This document shows positions 1 through 11,023 of a stretch of DNA of 64,000 nucleotides, piece by piece. How positions within the stretch are numbered: position 1 is the first letter of the stretch; the number at the start of each line of letters is the position of its first letter. Below the pieces are notes generated by a model. The model saw only the letters and a program-made list of their open reading frames with translations, was not told where the DNA came from and searched no databases. A program made the translations under genes and the position numbers. The stretch comes from Whalleya microplaca (lineage: Eukaryota > Ascomycota > Sordariomycetes > Xylariales > Xylariaceae). Location of the stretch: assembly GCA_022497155.1 (NCBI GenBank), contig MU385786.1, positions 62,001 through 126,000 on the forward strand. The letters are read 5' to 3'.

Positions 1-1270
1 AATCCGTACTGGGTACCAATGCCATTTTGCAGGTTGCTAGGACCTAGATTAGTGCGTGTAGGCTGGTGGTGATCACGATATCCATCCAATTATAACTTAC
101 GACACGGTAGAGAATAAGAAGAACAGCCACGTCTTTGTGTCTTTGAATGCTTCGATAACTTGCTCGCGTTTCCAGGTCTTCGTCTCGATGCCGCTTTGGT
201 TCGACTGTATCCGCCTGACTGCCTTTGCCTTCTCTTCCTTAGTCAGGAACCGCGCCTTGACTGGACTGTCCGGAAATAGAAACCAGAACCAGATGCCAAT
301 TACCAAGGTCAACCCGGTATAAACGATCATCAAAAGTTGCCACGGTGCCGGTCTCTTTCCAGGATCCGAATGCGCAACACCAAACGCTAAAAAGCCCGAT
401 ACTATCTGTGCCAGCCCATTGCATTGGATAGTCCAGCTGACACGTTCGCCTATCTCGGTGCGGTTGTAGAACATAGAGGTGACCAACAAAAGGCCGTTTG
501 TTATACAACCCTCTGACGCTCCTAATAGAAAGCGTAGAACAACTAGGTAAACATGGTGTCAGATAATTCGTTGCGCGTGATGCTGCAGGTTACTTACACA
601 ATCCGCCAAAGCTCTTACACACGCAGTGGAGACCCATGATTACAGCCCATAACAAGATATTGGTTGCTAAGTACTTGGCCACAGGAAATCGTTGCAAGGC
701 CCATGAGTGAGGATACGAAAATATGAGGTATCCTAGTACATGTTTAGGTATGTATCAGCTTGGCTTATCCATTGCACCACCATGGTAGGCTTTAGTATTC
801 ACCGATATAGAACGCAGACCCAAGGGTGTTAAACTCTTCGGTTGTGAGATGGTTATCTTGTATGATACCCAGCACCGAGGAGGCACCTAAAGTCCCCCTT
901 TCGTTTATCACTTAGCTCTAGTAACATGAATAGCACGCAGAGGCTACGTACTTATCAATAAATTGAACTAGATAGACACGGATATCGAATTAGCACGGCT
1001 AAGCCAACTGTGTTTCATTCACTACCTACGTGTATAGATAGAAAATAGCAATGGTAAAATCACCCAATCGACCTTGTTTCGAATGGCACGGGCCTCATCA
1101 TGACTAATTGGTTCGTCATCAGTATGCCCGGCAACTAGATCTACTGCTTCGTCGACACCCTTGAAAAAACGGGTAAGATATGATATATATAGAGGTTATG
1201 GGCCAGAATCACTCACGTTTTCGAAACGAACTACCTCCGTTATTTCGGTGCTTTCAGTATTAGACTTCAT
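1..1270 (-). CDS. MFS transporter, Dal5/anion:cation symporter type (3' end outside window)
   Basis: Model: complement(join(<1..36,101..542,598..732,803..897,952..967,1030..1159,1217..1270)); about 302 residues are visible. The start ATG is at 1270-1268. The protein has a charged N-terminus, then the family signatures DNHLTTEEFNTLGSAFYIG, a SYPHSWALQRFPVAKYL stretch and RFLLGASEG, with several hydrophobic spans. This order is typical of fungal permeases for allantoate, nicotinate, vitamins or other small anions (Dal5, Tna1, Liz1, Vht1); the substrate cannot be told. All introns have GT-AG ends, and the joined exons keep one frame through six junctions. Exon 952..967 is only 16 nt but supplies the LQFIDK-type residues expected at that point. 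The reading continues past base 1, so the C-terminal half is missing only because the window ends. Position of individual junctions is by eye. Confidence 0.85.
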
Positions 1271-2766
1271 CTTATATCATGTATCGCCAGTCTTTTAAAC
1301 ATAACGCAAAATTCAGAAATGTGGCTTAACAAGAGCTAGATGGTCTACCTCACGCCTTATATATAGCCAATACACTGGTTACCAATCTTCTTGCTAGCAT
1401 GAAGTTAGCCGTTGTTCACTTATCTTAATATGTGTCAGCTTGAAGATAGAGGGGTATGTTAAAGTTGATTGGCCAGACACATGCCTGTGTGCACTGTGGC
1501 TGTCAAACCGGCAATTAAAAGCGAAGAAACAGCTGGGATATATCGTTACGATGTCACCACACGATGCCGGGGCTGACTCAGCATTCACCAATGAAAAGGG
1601 TGAGCTCTTGCCTATAGCTAATGGACTATGAGGTCCTTATGCATGCGATAGAGTTTTGATAGATAGAGACTGATTATAAAGACGTATATATATAGAAAGC
1701 GAACTAAATCAAAACACTGACACATAAGCACTGTGAAACTTGCTACGAGCAATCCAGTCTCGTCCTATTCTGTCCTTCACTGCTCTTCACTCAATAATCC
1801 ACAATCTTAACGCACAAAGAAGCAAAGCAGTATAATTGAAATGCCAATGAATGCCTTCATAGAATGTGACAATGAGCAGGTAATGATCAGGGTTAGGTGG
1901 TCGAAGTGTGGGATGAGAATATAGTCGAAGTTGAATTTGCATTGATTGTTATATACATGGAAAATATGGGACAAAAATTATTACATAAAATGATAGTTCT
2001 TGCATGTCTTCCTACGAGTGAAGTTGAGTTGAGCGTATTACTATAGCACTAAAGTATTGCCACTAGATTATAGAGGTTGCTCAGTTTACTCTTTGTCTTT
2101 AGGGGCTGAACTATGTCTCCTTTCCCTTATAGACAACATCAACTGTGAAGTATATTATACTATTATGGATCATATCTGACTGGCCCCGAGAGGGAATCTC
2201 GCGTGAAAACTTCCCAAGCGTTGGATATTATTATTACTGGCAGTGGAACCTTCATTGAACTCTTGGCTGCTAAGATGCTAGTATGAAGCGGATATCTACA
2301 TTTAACTGTACCTGTATTTTATTGTAAATAGTATGACACGGGATATATATCAAGTAGAACACGTGCAATGTCCAATCTAATATATATGTATACGCATCTA
2401 GTAGCTGTTGTCCTTATATATGGTGGGTGAATATCGTGTTATAAGGCAAGATATGCGGATGCTTGATAGCCACGGGCTTAAAAACCGTTGAGAAATTAAT
2501 TCTATACGGATTGATGTCAAAGCTTGCATACAAGCATATCATGTTAGGACAAGCCTGCCAACTATCTACACAACCAAGAATAAATATAATGTATGAAATT
2601 ATTACCCACGGTGATATTGTTCATTTCAACTCTTACCCCTGAGCTTACTCACTGAGATCGCGATAAAAAGATGTTGTCTCGAAACGTGTAGTAATTTGTA
2701 GACGCAAGAAAGTAATACATCACATCGTAATGATTTGCTATATACTCGACTTCTTGCCTGGAAGTT
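1271..2766. other. TA-rich intergenic stretch, no gene seen
   Basis: About 1.5 kb between the divergent start of the MFS gene and the 3' end of the SDR gene. Only short open frames with no family resemblance occur here. The stretch is rich in TATATA and TA steps and holds no tRNA-like or coding signal that I can support. It must contain the MFS promoter next to position 1271. Confidence 0.6.
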
Positions 2767-3634
2767 CTATTTCGGCCTCAGTAAATCGAGGACAAACGCC
2801 ATGTCATCATTACAAGGCTCGGCCGGGCTCCTATAATAAACATTGCCAACAAAGATTTCGACGGTGAGCCCAATATCCGACTTCCCAAACTTCTTGCCCC
2901 AGGAATCCTCAAATGGGGTGCCTTCGACTAGCGACATAACCGTGGATGCTACTTTATCCATCTGGGTCAAGTGTTCCTGTGGAAATGCATCCCATAGTTC
3001 TTTTGGCAGTATATTTGTCCGCGTAGATCCGGGGCAGATCGCAAACGTCCGGATCCCGTCGTTCTGGTAGAACATCGGAGCCACCGAGCGCATGAAGTTC
3101 AGCATTCCCGCTTTAGCTGCTGAGTACAGAGGCGTGCTTTCCTGCGGATACTGAGAAGACATCAGCTGTGGGCTTCACACTGCTCTGCCGATAGAAGAGT
3201 CTTACTATCCCCGCAATGCTGGACGTCATGATCAGCACGCAGTCCCTACCGCCATTTTGATTGGCCCTGAAGTAGTGCTGAGCAAGGTAGCTCGTCTTGA
3301 TGATGCCCTTCAAGTTCACATCAATGTTTATATCCTGGGGCGGCGGGATTGGCGCGGTTATGTCATGCTTCTCGTAAAAGTTCCCCTTTTCCATGACACC
3401 GGCGTTCGCGAACACGAAATCGAGCCGTCCTTCGGCCTTGAAGACGGCATCAAAGGCGGGATGTAGGTGCGACCAGGAAGCGACATCGACTTTGTGGAAG
3501 ACGGCTGCGTTATCCTTGGGCTCGTTCAGGTCGAAAATGTGCACTCTCCAGCCTTTCCGCAAGAACGTCTCGGCAACGCCTAGTCCGATTCCCGACGCGC
3601 CACCCGTGACGATTGCTACTTTGGAACCGGGCAT
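2767..3634 (-). CDS. Short-chain dehydrogenase/reductase (classical SDR, 15-PGDH-like)
   Basis: Model: complement(join(2767..3150,3206..3634)), 270 aa, one 55-nt intron with donor GTAAGA and acceptor CTCAG. The Rossmann cofactor motif TGGASGIG lies at residues 10-17, the NAG structural motif at 77-79, the catalytic serine region at 138-139 and the YxxxK pair at Y152/K156. Asp35 at the end of the second strand favours NAD(H) over NADP(H). Length and motif spacing match cytosolic classical SDRs; the overall pattern resembles fungal relatives of 15-hydroxyprostaglandin dehydrogenase. No signal peptide is seen. Substrate is unknown. The intron falls just before the active-site Tyr, and without splicing the catalytic half would be out of frame, so the splice model is well supported. 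Confidence 0.88.
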
Positions 3635-4586
3635 GTTTTATACAGCAATATTTGGAAGAAGACTTCAGCTTTGACCACATATAAAGGTCATCTTCATGAA
3701 GCCAGCTACGTGTGAGGTCTGAATGTGTATGATTGATGATAATCTAAGCTATGTGTGTGTAGGTGAAGCTATAGCTATATAAGGAGAGAGGTGGCTGTGC
3801 CACCTCCTCAGCCACAGCCACAGCCACAGAGAGTGTGTATGGCTGCATGCCTAACACTACGGCTCTTTAGACTAGATGCGCGGCACCGTATCCCGGCCGC
3901 GTTCCCCGCACCGGCATTGTAAAGTGGGTACTGGCACCGCTTGAAATGATACCCTCTCTCCGGCATCTGACGACGATAGAAGATATGATAGTGGGCATTC
4001 CGATTCGCATTTCAAGTATCTGGGGTCATTTGAGTATGGTGCGTTTTGAGCGGATGTCTAGAGAAGAAGTGATGTCTCACTTAGCTTAGAGGTCTCCTAG
4101 GAAGAGTGAATCCATTCAGACAATATGTAGTCATTGGGTAGTAGATAGCATCTAAGTCAAAGTCATCTGTGAGCCCCATCAGACGTCTTGCCAAAGCCGT
4201 TGGGTATCCCGTATATATCTGGTCTTCGGTTTTAGTCTTACTTAATTCCCATATCCCCGAAGCGGTGAACTTGGTATCCAATTTTCCGCGTCTTGGATTT
4301 TCGGACTTGATGGATGTATACCTTGTAGTGCTAGCTGCACGGGACTTTACACTCCCCGGCGTCTTATTTGCGACGCGTGGCATGATTTTTTTTTTTTGGA
4401 ACAGCGGGGCCTTTCTATAAGATCCTCGACATTGCTATTGAAGCTTTAACCTAGCTAGTGCTGGTATAGTCCCAAGGTTGAACTGCTGTGCCGCAGCTGA
4501 GTGGCAAGTATAATAAGCCTTCACACTGAGCTTCACGGCTTTGATTCTTTGCCCGGTAAGTAGTAGTTGCTCTCCTACTTGCAAAT
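3635..4586. other. Intergenic region with a short perfect hairpin
   Basis: This is the divergent promoter region between the SDR and FAD-oxidase genes. A TATATAAGG box on the + strand lies near 3776. Just after it, 3788-3806 forms an 8-bp perfect stem with a 3-nt loop (GAGGTGGC-TGT-GCCACCTC), followed by GCCACA triplet-like repeats to about 3828. A 13-nt T run occurs near 4386. A weak minus-strand open frame (4081-4383) is listed separately. Confidence 0.5.
4081..4383 (-). CDS. Possible small hypothetical protein (100 aa)
   Basis: A 100-codon frame begins with ATG at 4383 directly downstream (on its own strand) of an A-rich run and ends at 4081. The predicted product is basic at the N-terminus and has no signal peptide, membrane span or family motif that I recognise. 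It sits alone in the SDR/oxidase intergenic region. Length is near what chance would give in this composition, so I rate it as doubtful; transcript evidence would decide. Confidence 0.2.
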   Translation of the reverse strand: MPRVANKTPGSVKSRAASTTRYTSIKSENPRRGKLDTKFTASGIWELSKTKTEDQIYTGYPTALARRLMGLTDDFDLDAIYYPMTTYCLNGFTLPRRPLS

Positions 4587-6704
4587 ATGAGGTCTCTAAT
4601 CATTGCAGTAACCGCGCTATCATCAATCAACCCTGTCTCAGCACAGGGTGAGTGTCGATGCTTCCCCGGAGATGCTTGCTGGCCAACCGAACAGACATGG
4701 TCATCGTTCAATGCCTCTGTTGGGGGAAAATTAATACGCACAGTTCCTCTAGGGAGCGTGTGCCATGATCCCCAATACGACCAGACGGCTTGCGATGCTC
4801 TCAAGAGCGTATGGGCTGACCCGATGACTCAGTAAGTTCTAGTCCTCATCTAAGGGTAATAGTTGACTAAATGTGCGCAGTATTGGGACCTCTTCCTCAA
4901 TAATGGCTCCATTGTACGCCAATGCCAGCTGTGATCCGTACACGCCGCGTGAAGCTCAATGTGTCATTGGGACGTATGTTCAGTATGCCGTCAACGCCTC
5001 TAGTGTCGATGATATCTCTAAGACCATCAAATTCGCAAACGAGAAGAACATCCGACTTGTCATCCGGAATAGCGCCCATGAGTAACTCTTCACTCTTTCT
5101 CAACCTCGCGTGACCTTGGCTGACTCATGGCAGCTACCTTGGCAAATCGACTGGAGCTGGTGGTTTGGCTATCTGGACGAAGAACATGAAGAACGCAGAG
5201 CTTGTCAAGTGGAACGATGCTGAGTACAAAGGTGACGCAGTCAAGTTGGGCGCGGGTATGTCTGGAGCGGATGTGGGCGCATTCACCGGCGACCATGGCC
5301 TTGTGACTACCACTGGCAATTGTCCATCTGTGGGAGTCGTCGGCGGTTGGAGTGAGTAGCATCCAAAGTCATTTGTTGCCTTTCCTGCTCTATCCCTAGA
5401 CCAGATAAACTCCCTTTGGGTGGGGACATATGGGAGCCACAAGCCCCATTGACAGATTTAGGACTTCTGATAGATCCGCTAAAGTGTTCATAAAGAGAAA
5501 TTACTGACTTTGGATGCTGCAGTTCAAGGCGCTGGTCACGGACCGCTGACTTCGAAGTTTGGCATGGCTGCCGACCAGGCCTTGGAGTTTGAAGTGGTTG
5601 ATGGGACTGGAAAGTATCTTGTTGCAAACCGTAAGAAGAACGCGGATCTCTTCTGGGCGCTAAGTGGTGGAGGTGGTGGCACATATGGTGTTGTGGTCAG
5701 CGTGACCATGAGGGCGTATCCAGATCTGCCGGTGACTTTTGCGACGTTGATGTTTCCATCTGCCGGTCTCACCGAGGACAGATTCTACGAAGCCGTCGCT
5801 GCATTCCAGAGCTTTGTAACAACACTCGTGGACGCTGGCTGTGTAGCGATATGGACCTACACTGCCGACGTCTTCATGCTGCAGGAGCTCATCGCCCCAG
5901 GATTGAGCAAGGACGAGGTGGAGGGGCTGCTCAAGCCCTTCTACGCCAAATTGGAGGGTATTAACTACGAGACGAAGTGGTTTTCTTACAACAACTACCG
6001 GGATTTCCAGAATGAGGCACTCGCACCACAGCTAAAGAACCAAGCCAACGTTATCCAGGGCGGAAGTTGGTTAATGCCCAGGTCTGTCATCACGGATCCG
6101 CCAAAAGGAGCCAAATTTCTCGAAGCCTCCACAGAGATACTGAAATCTGGAGCCTTTGTCCAATTCTTGGCGTTCGATACGTCGAAGAAGGTCGCAGTTG
6201 ATAATGCTGTTAATCCGGTCTGGAGGGATGCACTGATCCACGCAGTCGTCGCTACGTAAGTTCGCCTTTCTTTTGAGGTCTGAGTTGGGGCATGGAAGAA
6301 GGTTGCTAACGTCGATTTGTAACCGAAAAGGCCATGGAACCCCACAGGAACTATAGATGAAGGCTTCAAGACCTTGACCGACGTCGAAGAGAACCTCAAA
6401 TCAAAATGGGCTGCTCTAGCCCCTGATAGCGGCGAGTACCTTAACGAAGTAAGTTTTTGGTGTATGCACCCAGCTCTCTGTATGTATACTCACACAGTGA
6501 CAGGCTGTTGCAATCAACCCCAACTGGAAGAAGGACTTCTACGGCATCAATTATGATAAACTCCTCAAAATCAAGAACAAGTACGACTCGAACAACATGT
6601 TCTATGCTACTACTGCTGTCGGCAGCGATTATTGGACTGAGCAAGCGGACAAGCGACTGTGTAAGACGCAGACTAAAAGCAAGGGTGAGAAGGACGAGCT
6701 GTAA
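4587..6704 (+). CDS. Secreted FAD-linked oxidoreductase, berberine bridge enzyme-like, with C-terminal KDEL
   Basis: Model: join(4587..4831,4881..5081,5134..5351,5523..6255,6331..6448,6504..6704), 571 aa. Residues 1-20 form a signal peptide ending near SAQ. The VAO-type FAD domain carries His148 in SAHDYLGKSTG, the usual 8-alpha attachment site, and Cys212 in NCPSVGVVGG, the position of the second (6-S-cysteinyl) bond in bicovalent members. The GAGHGPL and LFWALSGGGGG motifs follow. The C-terminal WNPTGT and NPNWKKDFYG...LLKIKNKYD blocks are the typical BBE tail. Family members oxidise sugars, alcohols or alkaloid/polyketide-type metabolites with O2; the substrate here is unknown. The last four codons read KDEL before the stop, an ER-retrieval signal that is unexpected in a secreted oxidase. 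Intron 4 (171 nt) is longer than the rest. Confidence 0.9.
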
Positions 6705-7687
6705 CAAGGCTACCTAGGTGTACTCTTGAAGGATCTAACTGTTTGTGTAGGGTATTAGAAGTGTTGATCTAGATTGTCAGCGTCTTGTTCGGAAATTGTG
6801 TTCATGAGTAATTGAAGCTGTAGGAGTTCAATATGTATTCATGCTTTGCAATTGTGAAATATTCCAGATAATACAAGTACATATGTAGCAGCTGGGTTAC
6901 TGTGTAAACGAAGCAACTGGGGGTCAATGGTCCGTGCGTCAGACATCGCACCATTTAGCCCAGTTGCGTAGTTGTAATTTAGTATTAGACAACAATGAGC
7001 AACAAACTCATGCCTTTTCTGTATCTATATAAAATCTTTCACAAATCTTATACACCCTTAATCATTACGAAGTTAAAAAGCAAGTGCTGGTTATGGTTGT
7101 TGACTTTGGCAGTTTGGATGATTGATTGACAGAAGTGTAGAACCCCACTACAAAGTTACATCCTGTTGGCGGCTAGGCCTTGATTAGCTTAGCGGTAAAT
7201 CATCGTGATTCCGTATGGGCGGAAACTTCAGCTTGACTTGCACGCAGTACAGCGCAGCAGGCAGGCAGGCAGGACAGGCAGGCGCGTTGGAACTGGAACT
7301 TGGAAATGCAAGAGCAGGGCTGATTAGTCTCCACCGCAAGGAAAGCAGGGGAAGTCGCGAACCCCATCAAAACTCATTGATAAATACCTAGGTACATCAA
7401 ATATAATATATAGTGGACCTCTGTATGTACAGAGCTACATGTTTCAATTGTCGCCATCTTCACTACATCCTCACTGCACCCTCACCACCAGCTCAAATTT
7501 GCCTACCTTTGGTGAACTGTACAACAACCATACCACTGTTCCATTTCTATCCTTGCAGGCTGTTTTTCCCTATCGTCTGCCACGTCAAAACTCTTACCTA
7601 CTAGACATGTAACTATCACATTGTGGTCTCGCCCACCCACCATGTGCCCTCTCGACTTATAACAACCAACTATCGCGCTCTGAGACT
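6705..7687. other. Intergenic region, no gene seen
   Basis: It holds the oxidase 3' flank and the promoter and leader of the next gene. A GCAGGCAGGCAGGACAGGCAGGC short repeat lies near 7255-7283. The last 250 bases before the start at 7688 are C/T-rich on the + strand, as is usual for fungal core promoters. Confidence 0.6.
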
Positions 7688-10600
7688 ATGGATCGCGACG
7701 CGCCAGTTGCTTCGGGTATTCTTACCGCGAAACCAACTGGTAACACGAACGGCCGAAAGAACCCTGTGCAGCCCTTCGGTACCCGGCGAACGTCGAGAAG
7801 GAACTCCGCTAGGTCTGAATCGAAGGAGAACATCCCCTCCGACACAAACGCGACCGCGACCGCGACCGCGAAGTCCAGACCAATATCAGCAAGAACAAAT
7901 ACCCAGATACCTCTACTTTCTGACTCATCTGCCCACACGCGCAGCCATTCATCATTTCTCGACCGGAGCAGCGCTAGCTTCGGCACTTCTACCAACATAG
8001 ACACCCATTCACCGCGCGATTCACGAATACCTCGTCCGAAGTCCACTGCGCCTACTACCACCACCCAACGAAACTCCCCCGAGCAGAATAGTCCCCAAAG
8101 CCATCTCCAGAAGCAACAATCCCTCGACATGCGACAACCGCTGAGTCTCAAGTCAGCTTTCGAGTTAGCCCAACGAGAAGAGGCCGATAGTCAGTCTGAC
8201 GATACTTTCAGCATACGAGACGCGTTTAAGATGGCTAGCGCCGAGATAAATGGACGTATCGATGGATCCCCTAGTCCGGCTCCACGACATCATCTTGCGC
8301 GCGATTCCCACCGCGTTGCCCCCCAGCGACCTTCTAGTGGTAGGGACGATGGTGACCTCAGAAAACATCTTCAGCAATTTGATCGCAATCACCAGCTTAG
8401 CAGAGGCAGTGGGCCTCTAAATGGCTTGTTCAACAAGAATCGCGCTGGGCTTAAGGCTTCAGATACTAACCATGGTCTCACTAAAAAGACCAGCAACAGC
8501 AGTCTTGGAGGTACCCCAGAGCATCGCAGAACGAGTTCTCCGGTTACTAGCTTGAGGAACAAAAACGCTGCGGCGACTAATCTAGCAGTTGACCCCGTCG
8601 ATGCGGGCCATGCTAGGGGAGCCATCCCCATTCCGTCTATTGAATACGAATCTGCCAGCGACGACCGGCATTCTCCAATTGCTAGACCTGCTCACCTGTC
8701 CCCTGAAAAGAGCTATAATTGGCAACTTGATGACGACTTCACTGCTGGAGATCTCCAAGTCTCCGACAGTCCCCGCATAAGAACGGGTCAGTCCAATGGA
8801 AGATCTCGAAAGTCGCCCGATATTACCGGCTCTCCAGTCGCTGCTACGCCCAAGTTTCGTCGCAGCAATAACCGGCTTGACCAAATCCGACAGAGGGAAA
8901 TCGAAGCTGCAAACGCTGTTTTGCCGGAAGACAGTCTGTCTGAACCTAAGCGAAGGAATAGTCGGCTTGACGAAATACGAACGCGAGAGATGGAAGCTTT
9001 ATCGAAGCGGGCAGTGGCTACCAGTAGGCTTGATGAGATACGCGTAAGAAACTACGAGGCCCGTTCCGAATCACCAGAGATTGGCAGGTATTCCAGCAGA
9101 GAGGAGCTTCGCGGGGGCTCCCTCAAACTCGACAAAAAAAGAAGCGGATCACTGAGGTCCCTAGAAGACGAGCCAGAAACCGAGTCAAAGGGGGAGCATA
9201 ACCCAGACATGCCTATTACTGTTTTTCATCACTCGAATGTTCACAAAGTCGATGAGTCTTCCAAGGAGGAGAGGAACATCCCAAAAACCAAAGACGAGGA
9301 ACCTCGTGTTCCGCTGCCCCGGAGCGACTCCCATGACTTGCTCCGACGCCTTGCGCGAGCAACAAGCTCAAGCCCTCCCGCTGAGGAAGCCAAGCAGCCG
9401 AAAGCTCCTGACGAGTCTTCATCTAAGGAAAAGACTGAGAGCAGAGAGAGCAGTCGACCGCGCTTGACGCGGGAAGAGAGACGGTCTAGAAATTTGGAAG
9501 TTAAGAGCTCCAGAGAAAGACCGACAGTTGGATTCGTAGGTGTACGCAGAGTCTTGTCTAGCGATTCGATGCGGGAAAAACGGGCAAGCTTACCGACTTC
9601 GGAAGCCGATCCTACAGATCGGATCGAGGCTGAGATGAAACTTTTTGCGCCCCAAGACAATTACTCTGAAAGGGGCTCCGTCCGGGGTCCATCACCTGCT
9701 CCGTCTGAGCCAATGGAGGAGGAAACTCCTCGGCCGACGAAGATTGATCCGTTGATGCAACCTACCCCACGGGTTACTGGGGCTTATGTGGAAACGCCTG
9801 CGACGGTCAAGGTCAAGGAAGAGGGTCATTCCTATGAGAAGAACATTTCCGATGGTCTTCACCAGGTTCCGGAACTAGCCCATGGCCTTGGCGGCAAAGA
9901 AGTCAGCAAGCCTACGAGCGAAGATGCCATCAAGTCTGAGGACAAAAACAATACAAGAGGCTCAAGAGGCTCATTGATGCCAAGGTCTTCCTCGGTCCCA
10001 ACAAAGACACGTCGCTCCAGGTCTCTGTCGAGACGCCGGCGTCCCCTACATTCTCTAATCAATACGGCCAAACCTCCAACGGTCAAAGATGATATCCGCG
10101 CTATTCTACGCATGAACCAGATTGATGATTCGACACTGGACGAATTCGATTCAATTCTTGCTAATCAGCAAATTGATGACGAAGAGCTCGAGGAGCTAGT
10201 GAAAGACAATGCGCTCAAGATTGAAGACGACCTTGACTTCCCGGGACTCACGGAACATGATCGTGAGCTTCTGGCCTACGACAGGATGAGTAAATCACTG
10301 AAGACTGGCCTTTTGGGCATTCGGTCTGCCAAAAAAGGCATTGAGCGTTTGGAAGATAAGGTTACGCATACTGAGCATAAGCCTACACATAAAGAGCATA
10401 AGGCAGACCAGGTTCTTCCTGGCCTGAATAGCTCCAACTCGAAGCCCACGGACCGTAAGATCTCTGCCCCGGCTGACTCCTCTTCCATCCTGATCACAAT
10501 TCCCCCGCTTTACCGAAAATCTCCAAAATTCAGGTTAACGACATTGGGTCTGTTGACAGTCTTTGTGCTCATATGGTACGCCCTCGAGTCAACTTTCTGT

Positions 10601-11023
10601 TCCTTCTATGCGGTTCCCCCGTATGAATGTACGCCTGAGATCCCGTGTGACTGGTCACCAAATGAACCATACTATCCATATACGATGCCATTCATGTTGG
10701 ATGAATGGGCAACAGGAGGCAAAGGAAGAGCACTGGTGTGGAAAATAGGGGAGGAGGTAGGGGATGTCCTAGCTGATGTATCAGACTGGATTACGAACAC
10801 AGACTTCACTCAGTTTGACCAGAAATATATGGATGTCTGGCAACGCAAGAGACATAGAAGACGATTGCGAAAACATGGCCTGATCCCAAAGTGGGTGGAA
10901 CCCCCCGGCTACGAGTCTAGGCTTGCAGAATGGAAGGCTGCGCTACTGGCCAGGGAAGACATCGAAGAACTGGAATATGATACAGAAGAAGAGATGATGA
11001 GCGCGGATGAGAGGATTATGTGA
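7688..11023 (+). CDS. Large disordered protein with one membrane span near the C-terminus (conserved fungal type, function unknown)
   Basis: Single exon of 1111 aa from ATG 7688 to TGA 11023. Residues 1 to about 900 are Ser/Arg/Glu-rich and predicted disordered. Three spaced copies of an RLDxIRxRE-type motif occur around residues 397-460 (RLDQIRQREIEA, RLDEIRTREMEA, RLDEIRVRNYEA). An acidic segment (DDSTLDEFDSILANQQIDDEELEELV) and an R-rich patch (KTRRSRSLSRRRRPLHS) precede one hydrophobic span (LTTLGLLTVFVLIWYAL) near residue 950. The Cys-containing segment after it, about 150 residues ending in acidic sequence, is the part that looks folded. The layout (long charged cytoplasmic or nucleoplasmic tail, one span, compact end) would fit a nuclear-envelope or ER protein, but that is inference. 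I do not recognise a named family. Confidence 0.85.
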   Translation: MDRDAPVASGILTAKPTGNTNGRKNPVQPFGTRRTSRRNSARSESKENIPSDTNATATATAKSRPISARTNTQIPLLSDSSAHTRSHSSFLDRSSASFGTSTNIDTHSPRDSRIPRPKSTAPTTTTQRNSPEQNSPQSHLQKQQSLDMRQPLSLKSAFELAQREEADSQSDDTFSIRDAFKMASAEINGRIDGSPSPAPRHHLARDSHRVAPQRPSSGRDDGDLRKHLQQFDRNHQLSRGSGPLNGLFNKNRAGLKASDTNHGLTKKTSNSSLGGTPEHRRTSSPVTSLRNKNAAATNLAVDPVDAGHARGAIPIPSIEYESASDDRHSPIARPAHLSPEKSYNWQLDDDFTAGDLQVSDSPRIRTGQSNGRSRKSPDITGSPVAATPKFRRSNNRLDQIRQREIEAANAVLPEDSLSEPKRRNSRLDEIRTREMEALSKRAVATSRLDEIRVRNYEARSESPEIGRYSSREELRGGSLKLDKKRSGSLRSLEDEPETESKGEHNPDMPITVFHHSNVHKVDESSKEERNIPKTKDEEPRVPLPRSDSHDLLRRLARATSSSPPAEEAKQPKAPDESSSKEKTESRESSRPRLTREERRSRNLEVKSSRERPTVGFVGVRRVLSSDSMREKRASLPTSEADPTDRIEAEMKLFAPQDNYSERGSVRGPSPAPSEPMEEETPRPTKIDPLMQPTPRVTGAYVETPATVKVKEEGHSYEKNISDGLHQVPELAHGLGGKEVSKPTSEDAIKSEDKNNTRGSRGSLMPRSSSVPTKTRRSRSLSRRRRPLHSLINTAKPPTVKDDIRAILRMNQIDDSTLDEFDSILANQQIDDEELEELVKDNALKIEDDLDFPGLTEHDRELLAYDRMSKSLKTGLLGIRSAKKGIERLEDKVTHTEHKPTHKEHKADQVLPGLNSSNSKPTDRKISAPADSSSILITIPPLYRKSPKFRLTTLGLLTVFVLIWYALESTFCSFYAVPPYECTPEIPCDWSPNEPYYPYTMPFMLDEWATGGKGRALVWKIGEEVGDVLADVSDWITNTDFTQFDQKYMDVWQRKRHRRRLRKHGLIPKWVEPPGYESRLAEWKAALLAREDIEELEYDTEEEMMSADERIM

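Noticed and set aside
7180..7230. Box-A-like TTAGCTTAGCGGTAAA, possible tRNA
   Set aside because: No B box at the right distance and no cloverleaf pairing.
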